A stretch of DNA of 64,000 nucleotides from Oopsacas minuta (GCA_024704765.1 JAKMXF010000111.1:1747627-1811626); one strand, 5' to 3'. Positions 1 through 11,679 are shown, numbered from the stretch's first letter. Translations and numbers: made by a program. Notes: generated from the letters alone by a model not told the origin.

Positions 1-1
1 A

Positions 2-1321
2 GTGGATTTGAGAGGAAAATGTAAGGCAAGAATTCACACTAAAGATACAGAGATAGTAAAGCGCACGAGTGAACATACTCATGCGCCTGACGAGCAGGCA
101 ATGAGCTGCTGCGAGACGAAGCTAGGCATCAAGAGGAAAGCACAGGAGTCTCAGGATGGCGCACACCACATAGTGGGCGAGAGTTTGCAGACAGCATCAG
201 AGGGTACTGCTGCTAAACTCCCCAAACTGGACAGCCTGAAGCGGACGATACAACGCCAACGTGCTAGTGTACTTGCAGCTCCAGCACAGCCTACCACTCT
301 AGCAGAGCTAGCTCTACCAGCAGTCTACCAGTAGACAGCCAAGGGAGAACAATTCTTACTCTACGACTCTGGTGCAGACGATGTACACAGATTCCTCATC
401 TTCGCGACACAACACAACCTCGGGATGCTGCAGCGAAGTAAGATCTGGCTAGCTGATGGCACCTTCAAGACGGCACCTCCCTCTTCGCCCAGGTGTATGT
501 GGTGCATGGACTCCGTGGAGGAGATGATCCTATGAAGACCGGTCATCTGTTACCGAGCCTGTTCGTGCTACTGCTTAACAAGACGGAGGCTGCCTACCTG
601 AGGATGTGGGAACAGATCCGCCTACTGTGCCCACTTGCCCAGCCTCAACAGATGCTCCTGCACTTTGAGAAGGGCGCGATTACCAGCTTTGAGCATGTCT
701 GGCCTAACACAGTGGTGAAGTGTTGCTTCTTCCACCTCACTCAGAATATCTGGCGACACGTGCAGTCTGTAGGGCTGCAGTCTGCCTACACACATGACGA
801 AGAGTTAGCTATGCGCATCCGGAGGATACCAGCCCTTGCTTTTGCCCGACCAGCAGACGTACCCGATCTGTTTGATCAAGTGGCAATGGACCTCCCCTTA
901 CGCCTGAGATAGGCGAACTAGTCGACTACTTTGAGAGGACGTATATCGGCCGCACAGTTGCCAGCGGATACCATGTAGGGGTGAGGTACCCTATTCACCC
1001 GTGGAACAACACATCGGCACGCCGTTAGGACTCCTCCGTACAACCAACGCCGTAGAGGCATGGCACCGAAGCTTCAATGCCACTGTCGGCTGCCATCACC
1101 CCACCATATGGAAGTTCATCCTCTCCTTCAAGCGTGAGCAGGGCCTAGTGGAGGTGCGGCATACTAACTACCTTGTTGGCAAGCTGCCAACCAAGCGGAG
1201 GCGGTCCCAACAGAGTGAGGAAGCGTTGAAGACTCTAGCTCGTGAATATTGTTCTCCAGATCGTTCTAAAATGGAGTTCTTGCAGGGTGTGGCACATCAT
1301 TCCAGTCTGGGAGCCGATTAA
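2..1321 (+). pseudogene. MULE transposase with FLYWCH zinc finger, left arm of copy 1
   Basis: Reads as a Mutator-family DDE transposase broken by several shifts and stops. Residues near the start (CKARIHT...HTH) are the C-terminal half of a FLYWCH zinc finger, a DNA-binding fold found in animal MULEs. An in-frame TAG lies at 332-334. The first catalytic Asp is in LADGTFK (codon 455-457). A frameshift near 475-485 leads into the 493-912 frame (QVYVVHGL...NKTEAAYLRMWEQI). The second catalytic position, normally Asp in a DFE-type motif, is His in LLHFEKG (661-663). After a stop at 910 two more frame changes lead to TTNAVEAWHRSFN, which holds the expected catalytic Glu (1055-1057). The gene runs toward the loop and faces its mirror copy. 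It cannot make an active enzyme. Confidence 0.85.
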
Positions 1322-2690
1322 TATGTTAATCTAAAGGATTATCTCTAATCAATGTATTTGAGGATTAGATAGTACTTTGATTAACATATTAATCGGCTCC
1401 CAGACTGAAATGATGTGCTACACCCTGCAAGAACTCCATTTTAGAACGATCTGGAGAACAATATTCACGAGCTAGAGTCTTCAACGCTTCCTCACTCTGT
1501 TGGGACCGCCTCCGCTTGGTTGGCAGCTTGCCAACAAGGTAGTTAGTATGCCGCACCTCCACTAGGCCCTGCTCACGCTTGAAGGAGAGGATGAACTTCC
1601 ATATGGTGGGGTGATGGCAGCCGACAGTGGCATTGAAGCTTCGGTGCCATGCCTCTACGGCGTTGGTTGTACGGAGGAGTCCTAACGGCGTGCCGATGTG
1701 TTGTTCCACGGGTGAATAGGGTACCTCACCCCTACATGGTATCCGCTGGCAACTGTGCGGCCGATATACGTCCTCTCAAAGTAGTCGACTAGTTCGCCTA
1801 TCTCAGGCGTAAGGGGAGGTCCATTGCCACTTGATCAAACAGATCGGGTACGTCTGCTGGTCGGGCAAAAGCAAGGGCTGGTATCCTCCGGATGCGCATA
1901 GCTAACTCTTCGTCATGTGTGTAGGCAGACTGCAGCCCTACAGACTGCACGTGTCGCCAGATATTCTGAGTGAGGTGGAAGAAGCAACACTTCACCACTG
2001 TGTTAGGCCAGACATGCTCAAAGCTGGTAATCGCGCCCTTCTCAAAGTGCAGGAGCATCTGTTGAGGCTGGGCAAGTGGACACAGTAGGCGGATCTGTTC
2101 CCACATCCTCAGGTAGGCAGCCTCCGTCTTGTTAAGCAGTAGCACGAACAGGCTCGGTAACAGATGACCGGTCTTCATAGGATCATCTCCTCCACGGAGT
2201 CCATGCACCACATACACCTGGGCGAAGAGGGAGGTGCCGTCTTGAAGGTGCCATCAGCTAGCCAGATCTTACTTCGCTGCAGCATCCCGAGGTTGTGTTG
2301 TGTCGCGAAGATGAGGAATCTGTGTACATCGTCTGCACCAGAGTCGTAGAGTAAGAATTGTTCTCCCTTGGCTGTCTACTGGTAGACTGCTGGTAGAGCT
2401 AGCTCTGCTAGAGTGGTAGGCTGTGCTGGAGCTGCAAGTACACTAGCACGTTGGCGTTGTATCGTCCGCTTCAGGCTGTCCAGTTTGGGGAGTTTAGCAG
2501 CAGTACCCTCTGATGCTGTCTGCAAACTCTCGCCCACTATGTGGTGTGCGCCATCCTGAGACTCCTGTGCTTTCCTCTTGATGCCTAGCTTCGTCTCGCA
2601 GCAGCTCATTGCCTGCTCGTCAGGCACATGAGTATGTTCACTCGTGCGCTTTACTATCTCTGTATCTTTAGTGTGAATTCTTGCCTTACA
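20..2690. repeat. 1312-bp-arm palindrome with 47-base loop
   Basis: Arms 20-1331 and 1379-2690 are reverse complements without any indel: the same centre (1355) is obtained at both ends of the arms. I saw only about four mismatches, including C/T near 85, two sites next to the loop (near 1289-1300 and 1407-1420) and one near 2079. The loop is 1332-1378. Outside position 20/2690 the two sides diverge quickly although they remain alignable as FLYWCH coding sequence. A transcript through it could fold into a very long duplex. Confidence 0.9.
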
Positions 2691-2831
2691 AGTTCCCCTC
2701 TCCTAGCACTGCCAATGCACCACATCTCCAATCCTCCTCTGCATAGTATACATATAGCCTCCTTCCATCAACTTGCTGCCTCCTCTGATTGTCTTGATCA
2801 ACCTGAATGGTTGATCAGGAGGCTCTGCCAT
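1389..2831 (-). pseudogene. MULE transposase, right arm of copy 1
   Basis: Mirror copy of the left-arm gene, carrying the same frameshifts, the same Asp-to-His change and the same TAG as the left arm. It extends further out than the left arm visible here. Counting from an ATG at 2829-2831 the N-terminus reads MAEPPDQP, followed by a full FLYWCH start (LIK.IRGGSKL..GGYMY) and then a TAG in the finger near 2700. In known animal MULEs this N-terminal finger binds DNA and the central RNase H-like domain cuts it. Here the chain is interrupted many times. The ATG was chosen because the matching region of copy 2 (29214) has ATA followed by the same AEP residues. Confidence 0.82.
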
Positions 2832-3220
2832 TAGCAAATTAAATAATCAACAAATAATACAATAAAAACAGATAAATAACTTGTTTGAGAAACACTGATC
2901 TGAACAATGGAAGTAACCAATCGTATTTATTGAATTTTGAAGCTTATTGACTTCATAAAACAGCTGTACGATGTTTACAGAGTAAAGAATTTGATGATGA
3001 ATACTTGAGGTTACATTCCAATTTATGTATAAACATTATCAGTTGTTTCGAATTATTTGATTGAGGTAACTTCTGAAAATATACTCAATGCATTTAGACG
3101 TAATACTTTGAACGGCTTTACAAGAATCTAAACTATAACTTGGATTCTACAAGGGTAGATTTTATAATATTTAAGGGGATAATTTAATTATAAATAATAA
3201 TTAAAATTGACCAATCAAAT
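2832..3220. other. AT-rich interior of MULE copy 1, no gene seen
   Basis: Lies between the transposase start and the terminal repeat array of the element. It is AT-rich, with no frame of note. The counterpart in copy 2 (28870-29213) shows little similarity except near the gene start and near the repeat array. Confidence 0.6.
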
Positions 3221-3317
3221 AAGTAGCGATATGTCGTGTAACGAAATGTCGCTGTAGCGAAATGTCTGTAGCGAAATGTCGTGTAACGAAATGTCGTGTA
3301 GCGAGATGTCGGTATCC
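3221..3317. repeat. Terminal tandem array of MULE copy 1
   Basis: About six imperfect units of 13-16 bp with core GCGAAATGTCG or GCGATATGTCG, spaced by TGTA or TGTAA. The array is preceded by GACCAATCAAATAAG and ends GTCGGTATCC. Copy 2 has shorter versions at both ends (28794-28860 inverted, 33290-33343 direct) with core GCGAATTGTCG and the same ACCAATCAAATTA lead. Position at both ends suggests repeated transposase binding sites; that role is inference. Confidence 0.8.
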
Positions 3318-3326
3318 GACAATAAT

Positions 3327-4916
3327 CAGCCATCATGTTTGGAGAAACTTTCCATTGTGCTCATATCTTGATGAAATCTTTCACCAAGTTCATTACTCAC
3401 AGCACCTAGATTTTCTGGAAAAAATTGCAAAATGTGAGTGAAGAAACTGCATTTTTAGAGACATGTTACATCCCATTGTTCTGAATGCATCAAGTAGTGT
3501 CACAACAAGTTCTTCATAAATTGGTGATTTCTTAGTTCCTAAAAAGTTCTCAGTTAAAGATTTGAAAGAATTCCATGGTGCTTTCTCGACAGAATTTAGA
3601 CATGCTTCGAAGTTTAGATCCTTGAATTGTTCTCTAATTTGGGGACCTATAAATACCCCTTCCTTGATTTTAGCATCATTGACCATAGGAAATTTGTCCT
3701 TGAGGTATTTGAAATCTTCTTCTTCTTTATTGTATTTTACTATCGCCTTTACAAAGTTTTTCATCAAACCCAGTTTTATGTGCAGCGGTGGTAACAGAAT
3801 TTTCTCTAGATATACTAAAGACGGACAGCTTACACTCTTTACACCAGCAGTTAATTGATATTGTAGAGGCCACTCCTTAACTATATAGTGGGATTGCCTT
3901 GCTCTACTATCCCACTCACAGAGGAGCAACAATATCTCGTGTATCCAGGTTGCATACCCAACAAAAGTTCAATTACCTTCAGATCACCACAGATGTGCCA
4001 ATTGTAATAGTCATATCTGATCAGTTACAATAAGATATCCATATTCTCATGAGACTCCTTCATGTATACCGAATGACCTATCGGTATAGATGGTAATACA
4101 TTACCTTTATGAAGTAAGAATGCCTTGAGGCTGTGCTTAGAAGAATCAATGAAGAGACGTCACTCTGGTGGTTCGTGTTGAACACCTAAAAACTCCATCA
4201 CACAATCCACATTGTTACACTAACAAAGAAGGCCCTGCATTTCAAAATGTACAGAGAAATCACTTTGACGGGTCCTGAAAAATGAAACTTTAGTCTCCTC
4301 ATCCAATAAGTTCCAACCTTTCAATCCTAACCCAAGCAATTCACTTTGATCTTTTTGTCAAATTCAAGTCTCGAACCAAATCATTCAGCTCACTTTGATT
4401 AATGATGTGGGGAAGTCTTGTTTTATCAGGTGGCATAGGTGGAGGTATAATTTCCTCATCATCTTGATCTAACATAGCATATTCAACAGTATCGTCATCA
4501 AAGGAAACTTTCTTAAGCTTAGGTACTTCGAATTCTGTAGAATGCTAAACAGGACGAATCGCAGATTGAAGATTGGGATAACATATATTCTTTTTGGTCT
4601 TAGAAGTGATTCCTATTATATCAGTTAAACAGAAATAACAATCAATATAATGATCTCTTGGTTCCCTCCATATCATGGGAATAGCAAATTGCATTGAATT
4701 ACGTGAGCCAATTAGCCATTTACTAAGTCCTATTGCACATTTTGAGCAACAAAAATGAGGTACCCAAGGCTTATCTTGATCACAAATGTTGCAACCGAAA
4801 TATTGCTCATATCCCTTGTGTACAAGGGGAGACATGTCTCTCAGCTTAAATTTTGTAGTAAATTCTCCAAAAATATAACAGAGAGAATCGGTTGGGTTTG
4901 AACATCGACGAGACAT
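3327..4916 (-). pseudogene. Unnamed zinc-finger, transposase-like protein (GDLK/CxxC family), truncated
   Basis: I recognise this as a widely multiplied, uncharacterised invertebrate protein family, not as a named gene. Reading from 4916: MSRRCSNPTDSLCYIFGEFT, then a Cys-rich block (GCNICDQDKPWVPHFCCSKC, MIWREP, DCYFC), then SAIRPV. After stops and shifts come LNDLVRDLNL (near 4360-4400) and CGDLKVIELLLG (Asp codon 3983-3985). An LCEWDSRARQ block follows, then KILLPPLHIKLGLMKNFVKA and FLHSH, with an E-rich GERFHQD near 3370. The frame is cut at ADYCR by the MULE end at 3317. The spacing Asp, CxxC, His-x-His, Glu resembles the 54236-56020 gene. I infer a DDE-type transposase; no terminal repeats were found because one side is lost. 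Confidence 0.7.
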
Positions 4917-7064
4917 TACTGAAAAGGAATAAATACAAATACAATCAGATAATCTCCTCTTGAAAGAGCAAATAATATTCTATATATTTTAAGAAAATTT
5001 GAATTGTTAGACAATATATACGGAAGGTAATAATACATATACAATTACAAATTCTATCGAGACCTATGGAAACATGATTTTGGAAATTTCCGAATTTTAC
5101 AAAATCTCTGCCTGATAGAGAAAAGCTGATTGGATATTTGGAATCAGGGTACTTAAATACATAAGAAACACTACCGTATATTCCAGAAGCAAAAACTGAT
5201 GAAAATTTGTTGGACAGTGTAATCTAGTTGGTAAATATATAATCAGAACTCGAAAATTTTGGTATAGGCTCAATCTAATTTCGCTGCGATACGTCTGAAC
5301 AGATGATTAGGTTGTTTTTAATAAACATTTATTGAACATAATTAAGAGATAGTACGCGCTTGAAGTGATACCTAAATTTTGAATTCATAAACCATTTGAA
5401 GTTGGCCTCTTCAATAATTGATCTAATCTTGATCTATTACCTGTAAACCCTACCCAAGACCCAAAAGGCTCCAAAACACCCAAATATCCACATTAAATAA
5501 CAACTAAGTTGCAAATATCTCTAAGTGAGTAGCCCATTTCCCAACCATATTCATTTCCATTGTATTTACCCAATGCTGAATATTCCTAAATTACCTTTAG
5601 TATAAACATACTCAGTCTGTTGAAACGTTTTACAACTGGCACTTAATATACCAAGCTTTTTTTCAACGATAATTGCACGTATTTCTTATGGTATGTTATC
5701 AGATAAGAATTTGTCGAAAAATAACAATTTCCATCCTCATCTGATGTAGTTCTATCATTCAGGGATCAAACACAAACAATTCTTCACCGTTATCAATTAA
5801 ATTATCTAAAGAATATGTATTCTGAGTTCTATTATCTAGTTCCCATTCCTACAGGTAGAAATTTTGCATTCAACGTGTCGCGGACGAAAGCTTTGTAAAA
5901 TATCCTGTATTATGATTGACTATACAAATTTTTCATCAGTAATAATTGATGCAGTCTTAATTTCTGGTCATTCACAAATCTTAAGTAACCTAGACAAAAT
6001 CAGATGACCCTAAACCGTTAACGCCCAAAGTGTTACGTTCTAACAAAAGGAAATCAATTCCCACACTCAAATCGAGATTTCAGTACCTTATTGACGTCAT
6101 AAAATCACACATTTTCCCGACCGTATTCGGTTAATAGGGATTATTGTATATTTTACTAGTTTAATCTATTAAATTGAGGAAATTCATATGTTTTGACTTC
6201 GAGATATAAATTGAATGAGATCTCAGGTCTCCAATTTGATTTGAAATTCAAAATATCTAATATAACTATACGCATCCAGTTCTCTACAATGGCGTTACTA
6301 TAATATGAATGTTTCCAACTGAAACACTTTGAGGAACTAATATAACACCAGTCCATAATGGCAGAATAGATAGTAAAGTAGGAAGTTAAAATATATCTAA
6401 AAGGTAAACAGGAAAGATTCGAATTAAAAGCATTGGTATGATTATTGTTGATAGCATTTTCAGATTGTTTACTTATATCTGAAAAATGTTTGCCAAAGGG
6501 AGATCTGTCTCTTAGCGCCTTACCATCTTTAATATCGATGAAGTCATTATCACTATCCTCATAGTCTAACCTTTCATTTATATGACAGTTTAGACGATGA
6601 GATAGTGAAAATGATCCTATGTCATAATGATTTAGATCAGTCATTCTGATATAAATCAGAATGGCTGTCACTAATATAATACTCTAATCTATAATATTTG
6701 ATAGACATGTTCATTTAGAAATCTACCTTTAAACACATACTACAAAGAAGTAAACACAGAACTAACTGAGTATTATTAGTACAACCACGAGACATCCATA
6801 GGAAAACAAAATCTAGGTCCACTTTCTCAATTTAACAATAATTTTCTATAAATGTGAAAGCCAATGCCATGTGACATATGGGGAAATAAATGGAGAATCA
6901 ATATTAATTATAGTCCTAATTGGCAGAATTTGTATCCATTCTATTCCAACATTTCTCAAGAAATGTGTCGATATCACAATTAAGAACAGCATTACACACA
7001 TTATGAATTAATGCCCATCTGAGATCTATCTGAAATTGTCCTTTGTTAATATTATAACCTAATA
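4917..7064. other. AT-rich stretch, no recognised gene; OTU-like scrap on minus strand
   Basis: No gene is supported. On the minus strand near 5660-5760 a short frame contains DEDGNCYFSTNSYLIT, which resembles the Asp-Gly-Asn-Cys box of OTU cysteine proteases. It is followed by stops, so at most it is a fossil. The rest reads as AT-rich noise apart from the 6156-6671 frame listed separately. Confidence 0.35.
6156..6671 (-). other. Open frame of 171 codons, product not recognised
   Basis: A minus-strand frame that is long for DNA this AT-rich. It has an acidic stretch (DYEDSDNDFIDIKDG) and then mixed hydrophobic sequence. I see no domain, signal peptide, splice context or relative elsewhere in the window. 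It may be chance, or an exon of a decayed gene together with the OTU-like scrap downstream on the same strand. Confidence 0.15.
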
Positions 7065-7243
7065 CGGTAGAGTCTCCTTAATACGATCACGATTAAGGCG
7101 TAACTCCGGATAAGGAGTTTATACACTTTATCAGTCCCCTTCAATGCCTTTTCAATGTAAATCTGTTCGGATAATAAGGACTCGGGTAAGGAGTACGAAA
7201 TTTGGCAGTCCCCTTCTGTACGTATTAATTGAGTCTACTCTAT
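7065..7243. repeat. Short inverted-repeat element (pogo-type MITE)
   Basis: The left end begins GGTAGAGTCTCCTTAATACG after a TA. The right end, read on the minus strand, begins GAGTAGACTCAATTAATACG. Inside, two stretches of the GGATAA(T/G)GA type recur (near 7107-7130 and 7170-7200). About 180 bp, no coding. Ends and TA context fit a non-autonomous pogo/Tigger relative. Confidence 0.5.
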
Positions 7244-7246
7244 ATT

Positions 7247-10200
7247 ATTTGCACCAAGACGCCATTTGTGTATAAAATAATTAATTTCAGCGCTACTATG
7301 ACGAGAACTGATCATTTCTGCAAGGGGTAGGGGACTGGTAGATAAGTTGGATGTTGTACTGTGAGGAAATAATATGATACTTTGTCCTGGGAAGGTTCAA
7401 TCTTTCGAATGATTGGGCCAGTAGCATCTGGGTGAAGAATAATGCTTTAAAATAATTGAACAATTTAATTAAGCCTTCAGTATATATAAGTGAATAATAA
7501 GGGGTTATGTCCTAATGACTGAATATACCCTCTAAAATAACTACCCACTAAAGAATTCCGATAATACTGTTGCAAACTAATAACTACAATTATCATTAGA
7601 GTACATCTGTAAACCTGACAAATCAAATCTTTCATTCCTTAATACAGCAGCGCTTTCAATGGCTTGTTTCGATTAGTGAATTTAAGCGATGAAATCCATT
7701 TCCACTTTGTTCAAAACGAAAGAAGCATTTCCAAACAAATGCAAAATTCCACAGTTGATGTTGCCAACAAATTTCCATGCTAATGAACATTTAACTCTTC
7801 ACAAGACTTAAGTTTATTTAGTTGCTCAAGAATACACTTATGAAATTTTTGCACTCCTCATTTAACAACCAATTGATAAGCATGAAATGCCACTAATGCG
7901 TGGACATTCTGAAGCCAAAAAATTTTAGTGTGTTTAACCATGGAAGATTATCACAATTATGTATGTCCAAGAGGAGGAGAAAAGGCCAGGGTATATCTCA
8001 AACTATCTAGTTCAGGGTTTTCGCAACCAGATACCAATAGGCTAAATATATGCAATTTGGCACTTCCCGCTACAAACTTCCCATACTAAAATCTGTATCT
8101 AATTGACTACTAATATTACTATGATCTAAACTATTAACGTAAATATTATGTGAATCTAACCCGGTACTAACTTGTTCTACAACCAATTAGAACATATAAC
8201 TACCGGAATCGCTGTTCAACTTATTGCTGTTAAATTCTATACTTGATTCACCTAATCCTGAAAATGGATGCGGTTTACTTTCCAATTTAAGTAGAGAGAA
8301 GCACGTGTGTTTGGTTAATTCATAATGAATATGAGAATAACTTTCCCCATACTGACATTGCCCTCGCCAGTATCAGTTATCCAAGGCTACCTTAAGTTTA
8401 TCAAAATCATTGTAACCGAGTTGGGTAATTGCAGTCAGTAAATTTGCATAAAATTTTTAAGTAATCAATATATAGCTATAAAGCATTTAAATCATCTAGC
8501 ACAAATTGGTCTTAAAGGTAATTCCTATGTAAAATTCGGGCGTATTTCAAAAATAAGAATTTTAATTTATAATTGGATACAGAAAATGTAGAAAGTGAGA
8601 TGTAAACATGATTAAAAGGATAATTGTTGTCACAATTATTTCAGGAGAAATTAATAGAAAACATCAGCCAAAAATATAATGTAAAATTGCTAACTGATCA
8701 TGAAGAATTTCGTGACTATAAGTGATGATATGAAATGTACCAACTTTCTTCTCTACACTAGTGGTTATTTTAAAATAGAACCCATACAATTGAGTAAAGG
8801 TGCTTCAGTAGGGATTTGATTCCACTACTGAATCCGCTGCTAAATTAACACTCATAATGAATTCTACAATTTGGAGAAAAGGACGTACCAACCGAAAGTA
8901 CGTTTAGCAGAGCATATACAAGGCCGGTTCAACTATATCTAAATTCGTATGCAATTAGCTCGACTAGAAAACTTTCCAAAATATGATTCAGAAACTGATA
9001 CGTATAAGATTAATGAAATATTTTCTCATATTATTGCTAAGAAACATACATGCACGCAAATATTCAACATCAAAGTACAGTAGGACGTGTATTTAAACCA
9101 AGAGCACACAATCTTACCATGGATTGGTATTAAAAATACACCAATATTCAAAGGTTTTATTAGTCCAGAGGTCTCACCAAAAGTTCTCTTTCAGGAAAGC
9201 TGGGCTAGAATCCTTATCTCCATCAAAATTGGCGACGTAATGATTGGGTACTATGCCAGATTCTCCAGTCCGCTGATTCTTACACTCAACCCACAAATCA
9301 GTGTGTAGTTTTATTAGAATAAGATCATCTCCTGCAAGGAGTTCTATCTCATCTCTATGACGTGGAATGAATCTAACATTAAATCATACAATATAATCAT
9401 AATAAATCAAGGATAAGTCCGCAAACTACTAAGGATAAGTATTACTTCGGATTATTTCCTACCAAATATCTGAACAAACATTAATAACAGATACAGTAAC
9501 CATACGAAAGTATCTGGGTACTATTAAAATGACACAACCTCTTTGAGCGTGTTTGATCGGAAATTTTCAGTTGATGTTGAATGATTCAGATTATAAAATG
9601 AGCTAAGTAAATATTGGGCATGTGACCAAATATCCAGTTGTTAAGTGAAATTGACTGCATCCTATTAATCTTCATATATGGTAAAGAAATTTGAGGGCTG
9701 TATCAACTTAATTTAAGTAGACAAAACAACTACTTTTGTCTATCAACTCATTCAACTGATTCAAAGATGAGCCGATAATTTTTAGAGTCAAAAGTCAAAC
9801 TGATAATAATGAGCTTAATACAACATAACTGATTTATTGAAATCACGATTTAGGCAAAATATACTGGTATGTGGGGCCACAACCCACTTCAAATTTTTGG
9901 ACCTAAGTAAGCTAAGCAAGCCAAAAATTTCTAGGATGTACGACCCGAGATCTAGAATAGTTTTGTAAATACGGAATAATACTAGATAATATTTGCATAA
10001 AACTATTTCAGCAATTAAGAGAGGAAGAAACTATATCCATCATATTATAAATCAATTCTTTTTGTTTATTGATATTTGTCTAGTTGTCAGTTCTATTTGT
10101 CCGTTGGCAAGGAATAATATTATTGTATGCGAAACTCAAATTAATACTCAAATCCGAGATATCAGGTTGGCAGCCCTGAGATCATACAATATTTATATAA

Positions 10201-10860
10201 TCTCAGCGCTGCCGGCTCCAAATCATCAAAAGCGGGAGGTTTGCCATTTTAGTCGGAGATTTAACTAAAAGTGGGAGATTTAGTTTATTGCATAACTCTA
10301 GCGTGATCTTCAATATTTCACTATAACATAAATATTTAGATATAAAATAGAAAGTACTATAATATCCTCATTCTATTTGATTTAAACAAACATTTTGTCC
10401 AGTGAAAAATTTTAATATACAGTTTAACTTGCTTAACCGCCCTTTTGTATAACAGCCACATGCAATAGTAGTGCTTCAGATTAAAATGAGGGTGTGCAAG
10501 TAGAATGACAATTTACGCAAATTCTTTGTGAAACATAAACAGGGGTAACCACTCCGGAAATATTTGACCCATACCCGGGTGGTGGGTCCAATTTTCAGAT
10601 TTTTACCAATGAGGTACCTGGTACTTCGGTAGTCTGACATAGTTGGGCTACATCTTAAAATATAGGGCATGTTATTAATAAAGGAAGTTCAGTTTCATTG
10701 AAACTAAACATAAAGACACACAAATATATTTAGAGCAAATAGAAAGGTTTCGGTCCAATGAAAATTCAATATATCATTGTGCAGTTGATACTATTCATTC
10801 TGGGGTTATTATACATTGAGTTTTCACTTTTCATAGATACATTCTTCAACACAAGTAATG
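7247..10860. other. Long AT-rich stretch without a recognised gene
   Basis: No domain recognised on either strand. Two coding-like but unassignable stretches were seen: minus strand near 8080-8290 (Ser/Asn-rich, with stops) and plus strand 8860-9308. The latter reads EKRTYQPKVRLAEHIQGRF then PKYDSETDTYKINEIF, with several stops. A piece of dispersed repeat A (TTTGTCCGTTGGCAAGGAA) lies near 10090-10115. Confidence 0.4.
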
Positions 10861-10869
10861 CATTTTGTG

Positions 10870-11110
10870 TCATAGTGCTACTTCAATTTTCTCTGTGTCG
10901 GACACAATTGACCAATGACCACTGAAGAGACACAGTTAGGTGTTCAAATCAGAGGCATAGCTAGCATATCCTCTTTGAGACTGCCCTTGGGGTTGTTAGC
11001 AACCTCAATCGTACAGAGAGTGCTAGCATCACCAGGAATCCAGGGGATTACCACTGGGATTGTTGACGGTAGCCCTGGGGTTGTCAGCAACTCCTTACAA
11101 CCTCCTAACT
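10870..11110. other. GC-richer patch with a short internal direct repeat
   Basis: Stands out from the AT-rich flanks. TGGGGTTGT(T/C)AGCAAC occurs twice (near 10990 and 11075), each followed by a short C/T-rich tail. A 65-codon frame covers it but shows no known motif. Probably a fragment of an unidentified repeat. Confidence 0.3.
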
Positions 11111-11679
11111 AGACCTATGTATCAAATCCACCCAGCCTCCCCTATTTGATCCAATTCTTTTAGCGTTGTTCGTAATCAGCGTGAATTCCCATCTTTCAAG
11201 CGGTCAATTGAATATATTTTGGAAGTTGTCATTCTTGCAAATCAGAGATGTGAAGAATGTAGCAACAAAGGTCACGACACTAGCTATATATAGAAATTTG
11301 GATAATACATTAACTTTATATTCAATAAATTTAACCATAAGTTAACTCGAAATGCGAAATTCGCATTCAGTGTACTTGATTACCCCTGTATGTCTATGGA
11401 GAGCACTTCTCCACATATAATTAGAGATTTGAATTTACATAGAAATTTATAATAATATGATCAATCAACAAAAGGTGTGAAAATATACACATTAGAAATT
11501 TTCAAATGTCAGGGGGACAATATATATAACTAGATAGCTACCATAGACTAACTATATAATATAGTCGGCAGAGTAAAAAGTACATTGTACATGCGCAGTA
11601 GATACAGTCAGTGGCGTATCGAGGGGGGACGGCACAATGCCTCTTAAAGGCCCGAATCCATTCACTAGTATCCATATAA

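Larger units (their letters stand above)
1..3317. mobile_element. Mutator-like element copy 1 (right part; left end outside window)
   Basis: A FLYWCH-type Mutator-like (MULE) element whose left end lies before the window. Its interior is a tail-to-tail pair of transposase gene copies (20-1331 and 1379-2690) joined by a 47-base loop. Its right end is an array of roughly 15-bp units that finishes with GTCGGTATCC at about 3317. The right end of the second copy (33343) finishes almost the same way. The frame of a minus-strand pseudogene resumes directly beyond this end, so this is an insertion. The predicted 9-bp duplication on the right would be 3318-3326; its left partner cannot be seen. The palindrome is visibly richer in G+C than the flanks. 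Confidence 0.8.

Noticed and set aside
1-2690. Palindrome as a sequencing or assembly artefact
   Set aside because: The same loop and two shared arm-specific differences recur at an independent locus with different flanks and a target duplication; private differences occur in single arms.
3221-3317. CRISPR-like array
   Set aside because: Units are contiguous 13-16 bp tandem repeats without unique spacers, at a transposon end in a eukaryotic genome.
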